The position numbers were made by a program, and so were the translations under genes. From UMGS1590 sp963558655 (GTDB lineage: Bacteria > Bacillota > Peptococcia > Peptococcales > Peptococcaceae): a DNA stretch of 64,000 bases. Location: positions 1-64,000 of the forward strand of contig CAUWHJ010000005.1 of the NCBI GenBank assembly GCA_963558655.1, written 5' to 3'. The notes beneath the pieces were generated by a model. It was not told the origin of the DNA and searched no databases. It saw nothing but the letters and a program-made list of their open reading frames with translations. This document shows, piece by piece, positions 32,808-41,744 of the stretch (its first letter is position 1; every line of letters starts with the position of its first letter).

Positions 32808-33974
32808 ATGTATCAAGAACTTTATCGTGAAGCCCAGGCGATGCAAGACGAATTGACCACCTGGCGTCATGCGCTGCATCAAATTCCGGAACGTGGTTTT
32901 GATTTACCGCAAACCTGCGCCTATGTGCAGGCACGTTTAACAGAAATGGGGCTTTCTTATACCACTCTCGCTGAAAGCAACAGCATTGTTGTGGAGCTGG
33001 GGCAAGGCGAGCCATGCTTGTTGTTGCGTGCCGATATGGACGCATTGCCGATGCGTGAGGAATCCGGCGAAGCCTTTGCTTCCACCAATGGCTGCATGCA
33101 CGCTTGCGGACATGATTTGCACACCACCTTCTTATTGGGCGCCGCAAAAATGCTTAAAGCCCATGAAGCAGAACTGAAAGGCACGGTGAAACTGCTTTTC
33201 CAGACTGCCGAAGAATTGTCGGAAGGTGCGCGTTCTGCCATTAACCACGGTGTATTGGATAATCCGCGTGTCGATGCGGCCATGGCTGCCTATGTCTATT
33301 CGATGTATCCTGTTGGGACGATTGCCTATGGTGAATATCCAGCGGCTGCTTTCTATGGGTTCAAGATTACACTCACCGGTAAGGGCACCCACGGCGCCAT
33401 GCCGGATCTCGGTATTGACCCAATCAACACCGCTGTGCATATCTACCTTGCCTTGCAGGAACTGATCGCCCGTGAATGTCCGGCCGACAAACAGGCCACC
33501 CTCACCATCGGTCAGATCAGCGCTGGCAGCGCTTTCAACATCATCCCTGAAACTGCTTTCATGCAAGGGTCGCTGCGCGTGTTTGATGCCAATTTGCGTG
33601 ACCATCTTGTTAAGCGCATTGGCGAAGTCATTGAACATGTGGCTGCTGCTTATCGCACCGAAGTTACCTTTGAACTCATTGGCGATATTCCAGCGCTGCA
33701 TTGTGACAATGCGCTGAACGCGCAATTTGCCGATGTCTATCGTCAGATGTCGCCGGATATTACCCTGACGCCTGGTTACAAAGCCACCACATCCGAAGAC
33801 TTTGCCTACGTTTCGGAGCACGTGCCGACGGCTATGTTCATGATCGGCGCACAAGTGGAGGAAGGACCCGTTTACAATTTGCACAATCCGGCTGTTCGCT
33901 TTAACGACAAAACACTGCCTGTCGGTGCTGCTGTATATGCCGCAGCTGCGCTCAGTTGGCAGCGTAACGAATAA
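32808..33974 (+). CDS. M20D family amidohydrolase with altered metal site
   Basis: 388 residues, clearly a tandem duplicate of 31488 (long identical stretches such as G-K-G-T-H-G-A-M-P-D-L-G-I-D-P). A-D-M-D-A-L-P-M, H-A-C-G-H-D-L-H and the C-terminal L-H-N-P are retained, but residue 162, a histidine metal ligand in the family, is tyrosine (A-A-Y-V), and Q-P-A-E-E is Q-T-A-E-E. It may have changed metal use, substrate or activity. Own promoter and terminator. Confidence 0.85.
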   Translation: MYQELYREAQAMQDELTTWRHALHQIPERGFDLPQTCAYVQARLTEMGLSYTTLAESNSIVVELGQGEPCLLLRADMDALPMREESGEAFASTNGCMHACGHDLHTTFLLGAAKMLKAHEAELKGTVKLLFQTAEELSEGARSAINHGVLDNPRVDAAMAAYVYSMYPVGTIAYGEYPAAAFYGFKITLTGKGTHGAMPDLGIDPINTAVHIYLALQELIARECPADKQATLTIGQISAGSAFNIIPETAFMQGSLRVFDANLRDHLVKRIGEVIEHVAAAYRTEVTFELIGDIPALHCDNALNAQFADVYRQMSPDITLTPGYKATTSEDFAYVSEHVPTAMFMIGAQVEEGPVYNLHNPAVRFNDKTLPVGAAVYAAAALSWQRNE

Positions 33975-33982
33975 TAAACCTC

Positions 33983-34011
33983 ATGCACCGCAACCCTGCG
34001 GTGCATTTTTT
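33983..34011 (+). terminator. Terminator after the second M20 gene
   Basis: Perfect stem ATGCACCGCA/TGCGGTGCAT with a 4-base loop, followed by TTTTT. Confidence 0.9.
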
Positions 34012-34102
34012 GTGGCTTTTTATTGGCACAAAGGTAGGAAAGGAGCTGGTGATAAGAGACAGTGAAAAATTTTTGATGGAAAACCAAAACGGGCTGGTAA
34101 TC

Positions 34103-34145
34103 TGTTGTGGCCACAACAACCTGGTCTATTAGGAGCTGTTATGAT
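34103..34145 (+). promoter_or_regulatory. Crp/Fnr-type operator and -10 box of cassette D permease 2
   Basis: Perfect 16-bp palindrome TGTTGTGGCCACAACA at 34103-34118 and TATGAT at 34140-34145, spacing 29.5 bp as in the two other D promoters. Confidence 0.82.
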
Positions 34146-34201
34146 AACCATAAATTAAGAAACTCCGTTGCGAACGGAGCGTTGTAAAGGGGTTATACAT
34201 T

Positions 34202-35644
34202 ATGGCAGACACTTCTCAATCTCGTACCAAGTTGTACGTCCACACACTGATCATGGCGGTGCTGATGTGTAGCGGTTGGTTCTTGCCGCAGGGCGAGACG
34301 TTAACCGAATATGGTGTGCGCATCACGATGATTTTCGTCGGCGCCATTTGGGGCTGGATTTTTATCGGCCTTGTTATTCCTAGCTTTGCCGCGTTGATCT
34401 TTCTTGTGTTGGCTGGCATGGGCACAGCAACGGAAGTTGTGGGTGCTGGCTTTGGCGCAGAAATCATTCTCTTGATTGTTTTCTTTTCGATTTTTACGAA
34501 ATGGCTGGAAGACATCGGTCTTACCAACACGATGGCCAAGTGGCTGTTAAGCCGACGTGTGCTGAAAGGGAGACCTTATCTGTTTGTTTTCATGCTTTTC
34601 CTGGTGACTTTCCTTTGCGGCTTTTTTGTTGGCATTTATGCAACGATTTTCCTCATGTGGGGCATTTGCTACCGTATGCTGCAAGACATGGGCTTTAAGC
34701 GTAAGAGCAAAGAATCGAGCTTTATCCTCATTGGTGTGGCGTTTGTCAGCATCATGGGTATGACCGTTAAACCTTGGTCGCCATGGGCGATGGTTGGTGT
34801 CAATGGCCTGCGCTCTGTCACCGGCGAAGGCGTCGTATTCCTGCCTTATAGCACGTTCATGGTTGTTATTTCGCTGCTTAGCACCTTGCTTTTCATGCTT
34901 AGTGCCAAATTCCTTCTGCGTTTGGATTTGAGCATTTTGAAAGATCAAGACTTCACACATCTTGCAAAAGAAATCAAAGTCACCAAACAGCAGAAACTCG
35001 GTGCTGTCATGCTCGTTATATTGCTTGTTGCCCTTTATATTCCAAGCGTATTGCCAGACAGCCTGATTAAAACCATTTTATCTGCACAGGGTGCCACCGG
35101 TTTGTGCCTGATTATGCTGCTTGTTTTAAGCATGGTGTATTTTGATGGCGAACCAGCGCTCGATTTTGTGAAGCTGGCGAAAGATGCGATTCCATGGAAC
35201 ATGGTTTGCTTGCTCATGGCCGTTGGCCCACTCGGCGATGCTTTGATGAGCAGCGACACAGGCTTTACAAAAGCTGTCTTGGCTACGCTCAAACCAATCC
35301 TTGCTGGCCAAAGTCCAGTGACCCTCTATGTCTTTACGATTGTTGTGGCCTGTGTGTTGACGCAGTTCATGAACAACACCATCTTGCTTGTTGTCATGAC
35401 GCCAATGTTCTGCACCATCGCCGGCATGGTTGGTGCAAACCCAATCCTTGTTGCATCTCTGCTCATCTTCGGCCTTACCGCAGCGCTCTGCACCCCAGGT
35501 GCCAGCTCCCGCGCAGGGCTGGTTTTCGGGAACACAGAATGGATTGATGTGAAACAAGCCTACATTCAAGCCATTTTATCGGTCGTTGTCGTTATTCTGG
35601 TTTTGGCTGTTGTTGGTATTCCAATGGGCACAGCACTTTTCTAA
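34202..35644 (+). CDS. Cassette D permease 2: DASS/SLC13-like anion transporter
   Basis: 480 residues, about 12 membrane segments. V-K-P-W-S-P-W-A-M-V-G-V-N-G matches permease 26786 better than the others, so the two D permeases form a sub-pair. C-terminal half: L-T-Q-F-M-N-N-T-I-L-L-V-V-M and C-T-P-G-A-S-S-R-A-G-L-V-F-G-N. It has its own Crp/Fnr-type promoter and a strong terminator. Two permeases under one regulator may take up substrate and product, or two related compounds. Confidence 0.8.
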   Translation: MADTSQSRTKLYVHTLIMAVLMCSGWFLPQGETLTEYGVRITMIFVGAIWGWIFIGLVIPSFAALIFLVLAGMGTATEVVGAGFGAEIILLIVFFSIFTKWLEDIGLTNTMAKWLLSRRVLKGRPYLFVFMLFLVTFLCGFFVGIYATIFLMWGICYRMLQDMGFKRKSKESSFILIGVAFVSIMGMTVKPWSPWAMVGVNGLRSVTGEGVVFLPYSTFMVVISLLSTLLFMLSAKFLLRLDLSILKDQDFTHLAKEIKVTKQQKLGAVMLVILLVALYIPSVLPDSLIKTILSAQGATGLCLIMLLVLSMVYFDGEPALDFVKLAKDAIPWNMVCLLMAVGPLGDALMSSDTGFTKAVLATLKPILAGQSPVTLYVFTIVVACVLTQFMNNTILLVVMTPMFCTIAGMVGANPILVASLLIFGLTAALCTPGASSRAGLVFGNTEWIDVKQAYIQAILSVVVVILVLAVVGIPMGTALF

Positions 35645-35673
35645 ACCGTTTTGGAACATCCACAAAAAATATG

Positions 35674-35724
35674 CCCTCATCACTGAATGTTACGCCATTC
35701 TTGGCCCTGTGATGAGGGTTTTTT
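35674..35724 (+). terminator. Terminator after cassette D
   Basis: CCCTCATCAC pairs with GTGATGAGGG across a 25-base loop, followed by TTTTTT. Confidence 0.85.
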
Positions 35725-35827
35725 ATATGCAAATTTAGAGTGCCTACATATCGTTCTTGTGCATCTTGCGATACTTTTGAAAAATGTGGTACTATAAAAT
35801 ATATCTAAAGAGAGGGGAAAATTTGTC

Positions 35828-37519
35828 ATGCATCCAATGAACGATCTCAGCAGCCGCAAACTGATCCGCTGGAGTTTTGCGGCCATGGTGGTCGTTTTTT
35901 TGTTGGTGCTGATGGCTTCGCAAGTGTTTAACACGCAGCTTGAGGGCTTGCAGCCGTCTTTGGCACAGCGGCTTGATAGCGGTTGGTCTTATCTGCAAGA
36001 CGGCGAACTGCACGCGCTCAATAAACTGCCGGAATCTCTTAACATGAACGACACAAACCTGACCTTGCACCACGCAATGACCCCAGAGATGCAAGGCGAT
36101 CAAGAAGTGCTCGCTTTGCATACGTTTTACACAGCCGTTACGGTGTGGGCTGATGACCATCTCCTCTATACCTCGCCACCGGAACAAGCGAAGGTGCCAA
36201 GTGCCTGTTGGCACTTTGTACCCATGTCGAACTGTCAGGATGCCACCTCGCTGACCTTGCAGCTTGACAGCTACCAGGGTTATGATACCTTTCTTCTTGG
36301 CGCACCGCTGTTGGATACAGCCGGCACCATTCAGTTCACCTTGATGTATGAAAATCGCGGCGTCATTCTCTTTGGCATCATTTGTTTTTTGCTCACCCTT
36401 GTACTCCTCATCTGTGCAGCACTCCTGCGCAGCTGGCATAGTCCGGCAAGTTTGCAAATGTTGCCGCTGGCGGCCTTTGTGTTTCTTTCCGGCCTGTGGG
36501 TGCTTTTGGATGCGCAGGTTTTCGCCATGTATGGTGGCAACATTGCCCTGCAATATTTTCTCGGTTATGCCGCCTTCTTTCTCTTACCGGCACCGTATCT
36601 GCTCTACGTTCGCCTGGTCACAAGCGATTTTCACCGCAGCCTCACCGTTCTCCTCTTTGCGACCCTGGCCAATGTTGTGCTCGCCCTCATCTTACGCATG
36701 ACAGGTATGCTGCCGCTGATCGAAATATCGCTTCTGATTGTACACACCCTGATTATTGCTGCCATCATTGTTTCCACGCTGGCATTTTGGCGCACCGTTG
36801 TACAGCGCCGCGAGAAACAACTGCGCGTGACCTTTATCGGCATGATTATCATCTATATCTGCGTACTGGTTTCGCTCGTCTTTTTCTACCGAGGCTTGTT
36901 TGTCACCACCAACACCTCCGTACTTTACACACTGGGCTTGTCGATTCTCCTGCTCTGTATGGCCTTTGATGCCATCGCCCTTTTTGGCCGGCTGCGGCGG
37001 CAGAAAGACGTTGTTGAAGGGTATCGTCGCCTTGCTTTGGAAGACAGCATGACCAGCCTGAGCAACCGCAATGCCTTTCAACTGCATTGGAGCGCGCTTT
37101 TGGCACAACCACCAGCCGCCCTTGCCATCGTTGTTTTTGACGTCGACAACCTGAAACAGATCAACGACCGCCTGGGGCACCAAAGTGGTGATGATGCCAT
37201 TGATGTTGCCGCCCATCTTATTCGTACAGAATTTGAAAGCATTGGCAGTTGCTACCGCACCGGTGGCGATGAATTTGAAGTCTTTGTCGAAGGCAATGGC
37301 ATTAGCCAAATTCCAGCGGCTCTGGCACGTTTTGATTTGGAAATAGCCACATCCTGGAACGACGACCTGCCTTCTGGTGGTGTCTCCTATGGCTGGGCCA
37401 GTGCCACCTTCGATGCGGCGCATCCCCTCACCGAAGAAGCACTTGTGCGCCTGCGCGCCGAAGCCGACCATTCTCTTTATCATCAAAAACAGAAACGCAA
37501 ACAATGCGAAGAAGTATGA
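35828..37519 (+). CDS. Membrane-bound GGDEF diguanylate cyclase
   Basis: 563 residues. First membrane helix at about 15-36, an extracellular segment to about 175, then seven membrane helices (180-395) in the style of 7TMR-DISM receptors, and a GGDEF domain at about 410-555. The active motif G-G-D-E-F is intact at 479-483, preceded by D-V-D-N-L-K-Q-I-N-D-R-L-G-H, so it should make cyclic di-GMP. The extracellular part probably senses a ligand. Nothing links it firmly to cassette D, whose terminator precedes it. Its stop codon overlaps the following terminator stem. Confidence 0.88.
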   Translation: MHPMNDLSSRKLIRWSFAAMVVVFLLVLMASQVFNTQLEGLQPSLAQRLDSGWSYLQDGELHALNKLPESLNMNDTNLTLHHAMTPEMQGDQEVLALHTFYTAVTVWADDHLLYTSPPEQAKVPSACWHFVPMSNCQDATSLTLQLDSYQGYDTFLLGAPLLDTAGTIQFTLMYENRGVILFGIICFLLTLVLLICAALLRSWHSPASLQMLPLAAFVFLSGLWVLLDAQVFAMYGGNIALQYFLGYAAFFLLPAPYLLYVRLVTSDFHRSLTVLLFATLANVVLALILRMTGMLPLIEISLLIVHTLIIAAIIVSTLAFWRTVVQRREKQLRVTFIGMIIIYICVLVSLVFFYRGLFVTTNTSVLYTLGLSILLLCMAFDAIALFGRLRRQKDVVEGYRRLALEDSMTSLSNRNAFQLHWSALLAQPPAALAIVVFDVDNLKQINDRLGHQSGDDAIDVAAHLIRTEFESIGSCYRTGGDEFEVFVEGNGISQIPAALARFDLEIATSWNDDLPSGGVSYGWASATFDAAHPLTEEALVRLRAEADHSLYHQKQKRKQCEEV

Positions 37520-37542
37520 GCGTCTGCGGACGCTCATTTTTT
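37518..37542 (+). terminator. Terminator after the diguanylate cyclase gene
   Basis: GAGCGTC pairs with GACGCTC, followed by ATTTTTT; the stem begins within the stop codon. Confidence 0.8.
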
Positions 37543-37648
37543 GTGCAATCTGTCAAAACTGTCACTTTCCTGTCACGGGGTGGACAGATGGCTGTGGTAG
37601 GATGAAAGCATAGAAGGAGACACATTCTCCATAAAGGAGGTTTTTATC

Positions 37649-38335
37649 ATGGCAACCATTTTAGAAGCAAAAGATCTATGTAAATATTACGGCAGCGGTG
37701 CCACAGAGGTGCGCGCGCTGGATCATGTGAGTATGCAGGTGGAAAGCGGAGAGTTTGTGGCGATTGTGGGCACATCCGGCAGCGGCAAATCCACGCTTTT
37801 ACATATGCTGGGCGGGCTTGACCGACCAACATCGGGCAGTGTGGCAGTGGACGGGCAGGATATTTTCTCGCTCAAGGACGAGGTGCTGACGATTTTCCGC
37901 CGTCGCAAGATTGGCTTTGTGTTCCAGGCGTACAATTTGGTGCCGGTGCTGAGTGTGTATGAAAATATTGTGCTGCCTTTGCAGCTTGACGGCCGCACGG
38001 TAGACGAGCCGTTTTTTGAGGAGATTGTAGCCACCTTGGGGCTTTCAGAGAAGTTACGCAATCTGCCAAATCAGCTCAGCGGCGGGCAGCAGCAGCGTGT
38101 CGCCATCGCCCGTGCGCTGGTGGCAAAGCCGGCAATCATTCTCGCCGATGAGCCAACGGGCAACCTCGACAGCAAGACGAGCCAGGATGTTTTGGGACTC
38201 ATCAAGGTAACGAGCCGCAAATTTGCCCAAACCATGGTGATGATTACCCACAACGAAGAAATTGCCCAGATGGCTGACCGCATTGTGCGCATTGAAGACG
38301 GGCACATTGTTGGCAATATCGGCGCAAGGGGGTGA
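37649..38335 (+). CDS. MacB/LolD-type ABC transporter ATPase
   Basis: 228 residues, start behind AAAGGAGG. Walker A G-T-S-G-S-G-K-S-T, Q-loop V-F-Q-A-Y-N-L-V-P-V-L-S, signature L-S-G-G-Q-Q-Q-R-V, Walker B I-I-L-A-D-E-P-T-G-N-L-D, H-loop T-H-N-E-E. Typical of the FtsE/LolD/MacB group that drives mechanotransmission rather than transport through the membrane domain. The FtsX-like permease gene follows 4 bases later. Likely role: antimicrobial peptide resistance or lipid/peptide export, as usual for such pairs in Firmicutes. Confidence 0.92.
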   Translation: MATILEAKDLCKYYGSGATEVRALDHVSMQVESGEFVAIVGTSGSGKSTLLHMLGGLDRPTSGSVAVDGQDIFSLKDEVLTIFRRRKIGFVFQAYNLVPVLSVYENIVLPLQLDGRTVDEPFFEEIVATLGLSEKLRNLPNQLSGGQQQRVAIARALVAKPAIILADEPTGNLDSKTSQDVLGLIKVTSRKFAQTMVMITHNEEIAQMADRIVRIEDGHIVGNIGARG

Positions 38336-38339
38336 GCGT

Positions 38340-40994
38340 ATGAAGGTGAGCAATAAGAAAATCATTCGCCACCTCTCATGGAAGAGCCTTTCTGCCAACC
38401 GCACGCGCAACATTGTGGCGATTGTTGCCATTGCGCTCACGGCGCTGTTGTTTACCTCGCTGTTCACGATTGCCATGTCCATCAACGAAGGCTTTCAGCA
38501 GTCGAATTTTCGCCAGGCTGGCGGCTATGCCCATGGCACGTTTAAGAAGATGACCGAGGCACAGTACAACGAGTTGAAAGACGACCCCATGATTGCCGAG
38601 CATGGGTTAAGCCGCTATCTCGGTTCGCCAACGGAGGCGCCGTTTAATAAAGATATTGTAGAAATTCGTTCAGCCGACGAAAATTATGCGAAGTTTGGTT
38701 TCAACACCCCAACCACCGGTCGCCTGCCGGAAGAAGGTACTGACGAAGCAGCGATGGATACTTCGGTGCTTGAACTGCTTGGCGTTAAGCCGGAGCTGGG
38801 AAAGAAAATCACACTGACATTTGATGTCGGTGCGGGTCAGGTGTATCAAACCACGCAAACCTTCACGCTCTGTGGTTGGTGGGACAAAGACGAGGTGACG
38901 CCTGCGAGCATGGTCTTTATTCCGGACAGCCGTGTTGATGAAGTGCTTGATGAGGTTGGTCTTGCACCGAGTGATATGGTCGGTAGCTGGAATATGGATG
39001 TGCTGCTAGAAAGTGGCAGCCGCCATATTGAAGCGGATATGCAGCAAATTCTCGCCAACCATGGCTACCAGCGCGAAGATATGGCAGCGGATAACTATAT
39101 TAAAATTGGCGTCAACTGGGGTTATACCGGTGCAACAATGGAAGAAAATGCCGACCCAATGACGGTGGTGTTTGTTGTGGCGATGCTGCTCTTAATCCTC
39201 GTTACGGGTTATCTCATTATTTACAACGTGTTCCAGATTTCTGTGGAGGGTGATGTGCGTTTTTATGGGCTTTTGAAAACCATCGGCACCACACCACGGC
39301 AGATTCGCCGCATGATTCGTCAACAGGCGCTGCTGCTTTCGGTGGTGGGGATTCCCTTGGGGCTGATTCTTGGCTGGTTTGTGGGTAAGCTCCTGGTGCC
39401 AGTTGTTGTCAGCCAGCTTGATGGTGTTGAAACGGTTACCTCCACCAATCCTTTGCTTTTTGTTGGCTCGGCGCTCTTTGCGCTGGCAACGGTCTTTATC
39501 TCTTGCCTGCGCCCGGGGCGCATGGCAGGGCGTGTGTCGCCAATTGAAGCGCTGCGCTACACAGAAGCCGGTGGCCGCAGCAAGGGCAAGCGCAAAAAGA
39601 AAAAAGTGTCGCTTTTTTCTATGGCTTGGGCAAATCTCGGCCGCAGCCGTGGCAAAACCATCATCACGGTGGTGTCGCTGGCGCTTGCGGTGGTGCTTTT
39701 CCAGCTTGTGGTGACCTTTGTCAATGGCTTTGATATGGACAAATATGTGAGCAATCAGATTGCTACGGATTTTCAGGTTGCCGATGCAAGCTATTTTCAA
39801 GATGGCGGTTCAAGAGAAAAGAGACCGCTTTCAGAAGACGTGATTACTGCCATCAACGAACAAGGCGGTGTGACCGATGGCGGGCGCACCTATGGCGCCG
39901 GTGCATCGGCGCAGACGTTTGTCACAGAAGAGTGGCTGCATTCTATGATGAACGGTTTTTACAGTGACGAAGACCTTGCGGCGAATCTGGCTGCACGTTC
40001 ACGAACCGATGATGGGCTGTACGCAACAAATGCGATGCTCTATGGCATGGAGAAGTATGAACTGGATCATCTGAACGTGGTGGAAGGCGACCTTTCCGAT
40101 GTGTACGATTTGGATAAAAAGGCGGTTGCTGTGGTGGCTGCTGATGACGATTACGGTAATGCCAAACTTGACTCTGTTTGTCAAAAAGTTGGCGATAAGG
40201 TGACAGTGCGCTATGTGGACGAATGGGAGTATGTTGCCATCGACAGCGGAAAAATTTACCAATCAATAGACGAGATTCCGGACACGGTGAGCTTCAAAAC
40301 ACGCGCGAAAACATATCACGATGTGGAATACACCGTGGCAGCAGTGGTGACAATGCCAAATTCGCTCGGTTATGGATATGGTACGGCAGACGCTGAAGAA
40401 ATCGTGATGAACGCGCAACATTTCATTGCGGATAGTGGCAACAATGACATCATGTACTATGCGTTTGATACGGAGGACAGTGCCACCAGCGACATGGACG
40501 CTTTTCTTGAGGATTACACAGAAAATGTGAATCCTGATCTCAACTACGAAAGCACCAAGGTGTTTGTGGACGAGTTCAAAAGTTTCCGCAGTATGTTTGC
40601 GCTTTTGGGCGGAACGCTGGCAGGCATCATTGCGGTGATTGCTGTGCTTAATGTGTTCAATGCCATTCTCACCGGCATCACCAGTCGCAGACGTGAGCTG
40701 GCCATGCTGCAATCCATCGGCATGACGTCCAAACAACTGCGTACAATGCTTGTCATTGAAGGGCTGCTTTATACCCTTGGCGCTGTGGTGTGCGCTGCTG
40801 TGTTGGTTTTGGCGCTTTCACCGTTTGCTGGCGATGCTGTGAGCGGACTTTTCTTCTGGTTCAGCTATCGGCCAACGTATTGGCCGCTTCTCGTGGCAAC
40901 ACCGGTCTTTGCCCTTGTGGGCACGGTGATTCCGCTGATTGCGGTGCATCGTATGCAGCGACATTCGGTGGTGGACCGTTTGCGTGAAGAATAA
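38340..40994 (+). CDS. FtsX-like ABC transporter permease
   Basis: 884 residues from ATG 38340. N-terminal helix at about 25-45, a large extracellular domain to 265, three helices (275-390), a cytoplasmic basic linker (G-K-R-K-K-K-K), a second helix near 430, a second extracellular domain, and three C-terminal helices (about 750-870) containing R-R-E-L-A-M-L-Q-S-I-G-M. This is the duplicated FtsX layout of BceB/YknZ-type exporters. Pairs with 37649. A related two-component system starts at 49142, now separated by the inserted mobile element. Confidence 0.9.
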   Translation: MKVSNKKIIRHLSWKSLSANRTRNIVAIVAIALTALLFTSLFTIAMSINEGFQQSNFRQAGGYAHGTFKKMTEAQYNELKDDPMIAEHGLSRYLGSPTEAPFNKDIVEIRSADENYAKFGFNTPTTGRLPEEGTDEAAMDTSVLELLGVKPELGKKITLTFDVGAGQVYQTTQTFTLCGWWDKDEVTPASMVFIPDSRVDEVLDEVGLAPSDMVGSWNMDVLLESGSRHIEADMQQILANHGYQREDMAADNYIKIGVNWGYTGATMEENADPMTVVFVVAMLLLILVTGYLIIYNVFQISVEGDVRFYGLLKTIGTTPRQIRRMIRQQALLLSVVGIPLGLILGWFVGKLLVPVVVSQLDGVETVTSTNPLLFVGSALFALATVFISCLRPGRMAGRVSPIEALRYTEAGGRSKGKRKKKKVSLFSMAWANLGRSRGKTIITVVSLALAVVLFQLVVTFVNGFDMDKYVSNQIATDFQVADASYFQDGGSREKRPLSEDVITAINEQGGVTDGGRTYGAGASAQTFVTEEWLHSMMNGFYSDEDLAANLAARSRTDDGLYATNAMLYGMEKYELDHLNVVEGDLSDVYDLDKKAVAVVAADDDYGNAKLDSVCQKVGDKVTVRYVDEWEYVAIDSGKIYQSIDEIPDTVSFKTRAKTYHDVEYTVAAVVTMPNSLGYGYGTADAEEIVMNAQHFIADSGNNDIMYYAFDTEDSATSDMDAFLEDYTENVNPDLNYESTKVFVDEFKSFRSMFALLGGTLAGIIAVIAVLNVFNAILTGITSRRRELAMLQSIGMTSKQLRTMLVIEGLLYTLGAVVCAAVLVLALSPFAGDAVSGLFFWFSYRPTYWPLLVATPVFALVGTVIPLIAVHRMQRHSVVDRLREE

Positions 40995-40999
40995 AAAAG

Positions 41000-41029
41000 C
41001 GTGCGTCCCGTTTGGGGCGCACGTTTTTT
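41000..41029 (+). terminator. Terminator after the FtsX-like permease
   Basis: CGTGCGTCCC pairs with GGGGCGCACG, followed by TTTTTTG; A-run upstream. Confidence 0.85.
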
Positions 41030-41530
41030 GTATAGAAAAACAGATAGAAAATCGAAAAAGTCCTTATAAATCAAGCATTTAAAGAAATATAAAGCAATAA
41101 GATTTAGCGAATTTACAACGAAATTACAACAAATGAAAGAGTCTTATATACCGACTTATGCAAAGAAATATAGAGATTATAGAATGCCGCTTGAAATAGA
41201 GTGTCATTTTCTATGTTGTGAAACAGCAGACTATTTCATTTCTGCTTGATTACCTTAAAACTTATTAGTCTATGGTTTGTCAAGGGCTTGTTGCATAAGC
41301 AATGCTGAATAGCACCCTTTACAAATCGTAGGCTGATAAGTAACTTTTCAAATGCAGAAAAGAAAGACGAAAAATCATCATAATTAAATATAAGTATCAG
41401 GGAAAATGATATTTATAGACACTATTACTCTGTTTAAGTATATTTTACTTGAAATTATTTGAGTTTAATTGACATAAAATAAAAACTATGTTAAAAATAA
41501 AAGAGATTTAAAAACGGAGGTAGCTATAGT
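41030..41530. other. Left end of the mobilizable element and mef upstream region
   Basis: About 500 bases without a gene. TTTACAACGAAATTACAAC (near 41112) resembles the arm-type repeats of the right end. TTGACA (41469-41474) with a 17-base spacer and TAAAAA (41492-41497) is a plausible promoter for the leader peptide and efflux gene. I see no other recognisable element here. Confidence 0.5.
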
Positions 41531-41554
41531 ATGCAATTTGTTATGTATAACTAA
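41531..41554 (+). CDS. Leader peptide of the Mef-like gene, 7 residues
   Basis: ATG 41531 preceded by GGAGG at 41516-41520 encodes M-Q-F-V-M-Y-N, then stop. A terminator (41691) lies between it and the efflux gene. Known mef and erm genes are controlled by drug-dependent ribosome stalling on such leaders; the same mechanism is inferred here. Confidence 0.6.
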   Translation: MQFVMYN

Positions 41555-41690
41555 TTCTAACTTTTGAAATGATTTTTTCAAGTCTGGAAACAGGCTCTGT
41601 TTGTCATGCCAAAAGTTATGAATTTACAGGTATACATAGCTGTCTATAGCTATATTTAGAATATATCCTTGTATAATCATATCTTTTGTG

Positions 41691-41724
41691 CAGACAATGT
41701 TTTCGACATTGTCTGTTTTATTTT
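41691..41724 (+). terminator. Attenuator terminator upstream of the Mef-like gene
   Basis: Perfect 9-bp stem CAGACAATG/CATTGTCTG around TTTTCGA, followed by TTTTATTTTT. Located 21 bases before the efflux gene start and after the leader peptide, which is the layout of transcription attenuation. Confidence 0.8.
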
Positions 41725-41744
41725 TACTACAAGGAGAGATATTT

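Noticed and set aside
37590..37645. Sigma-70 promoter before the MacB-type ATPase gene
   Set aside because: TGGACA and TAGGAT are present, but the spacing is far from 17 bases; not strong enough to list.
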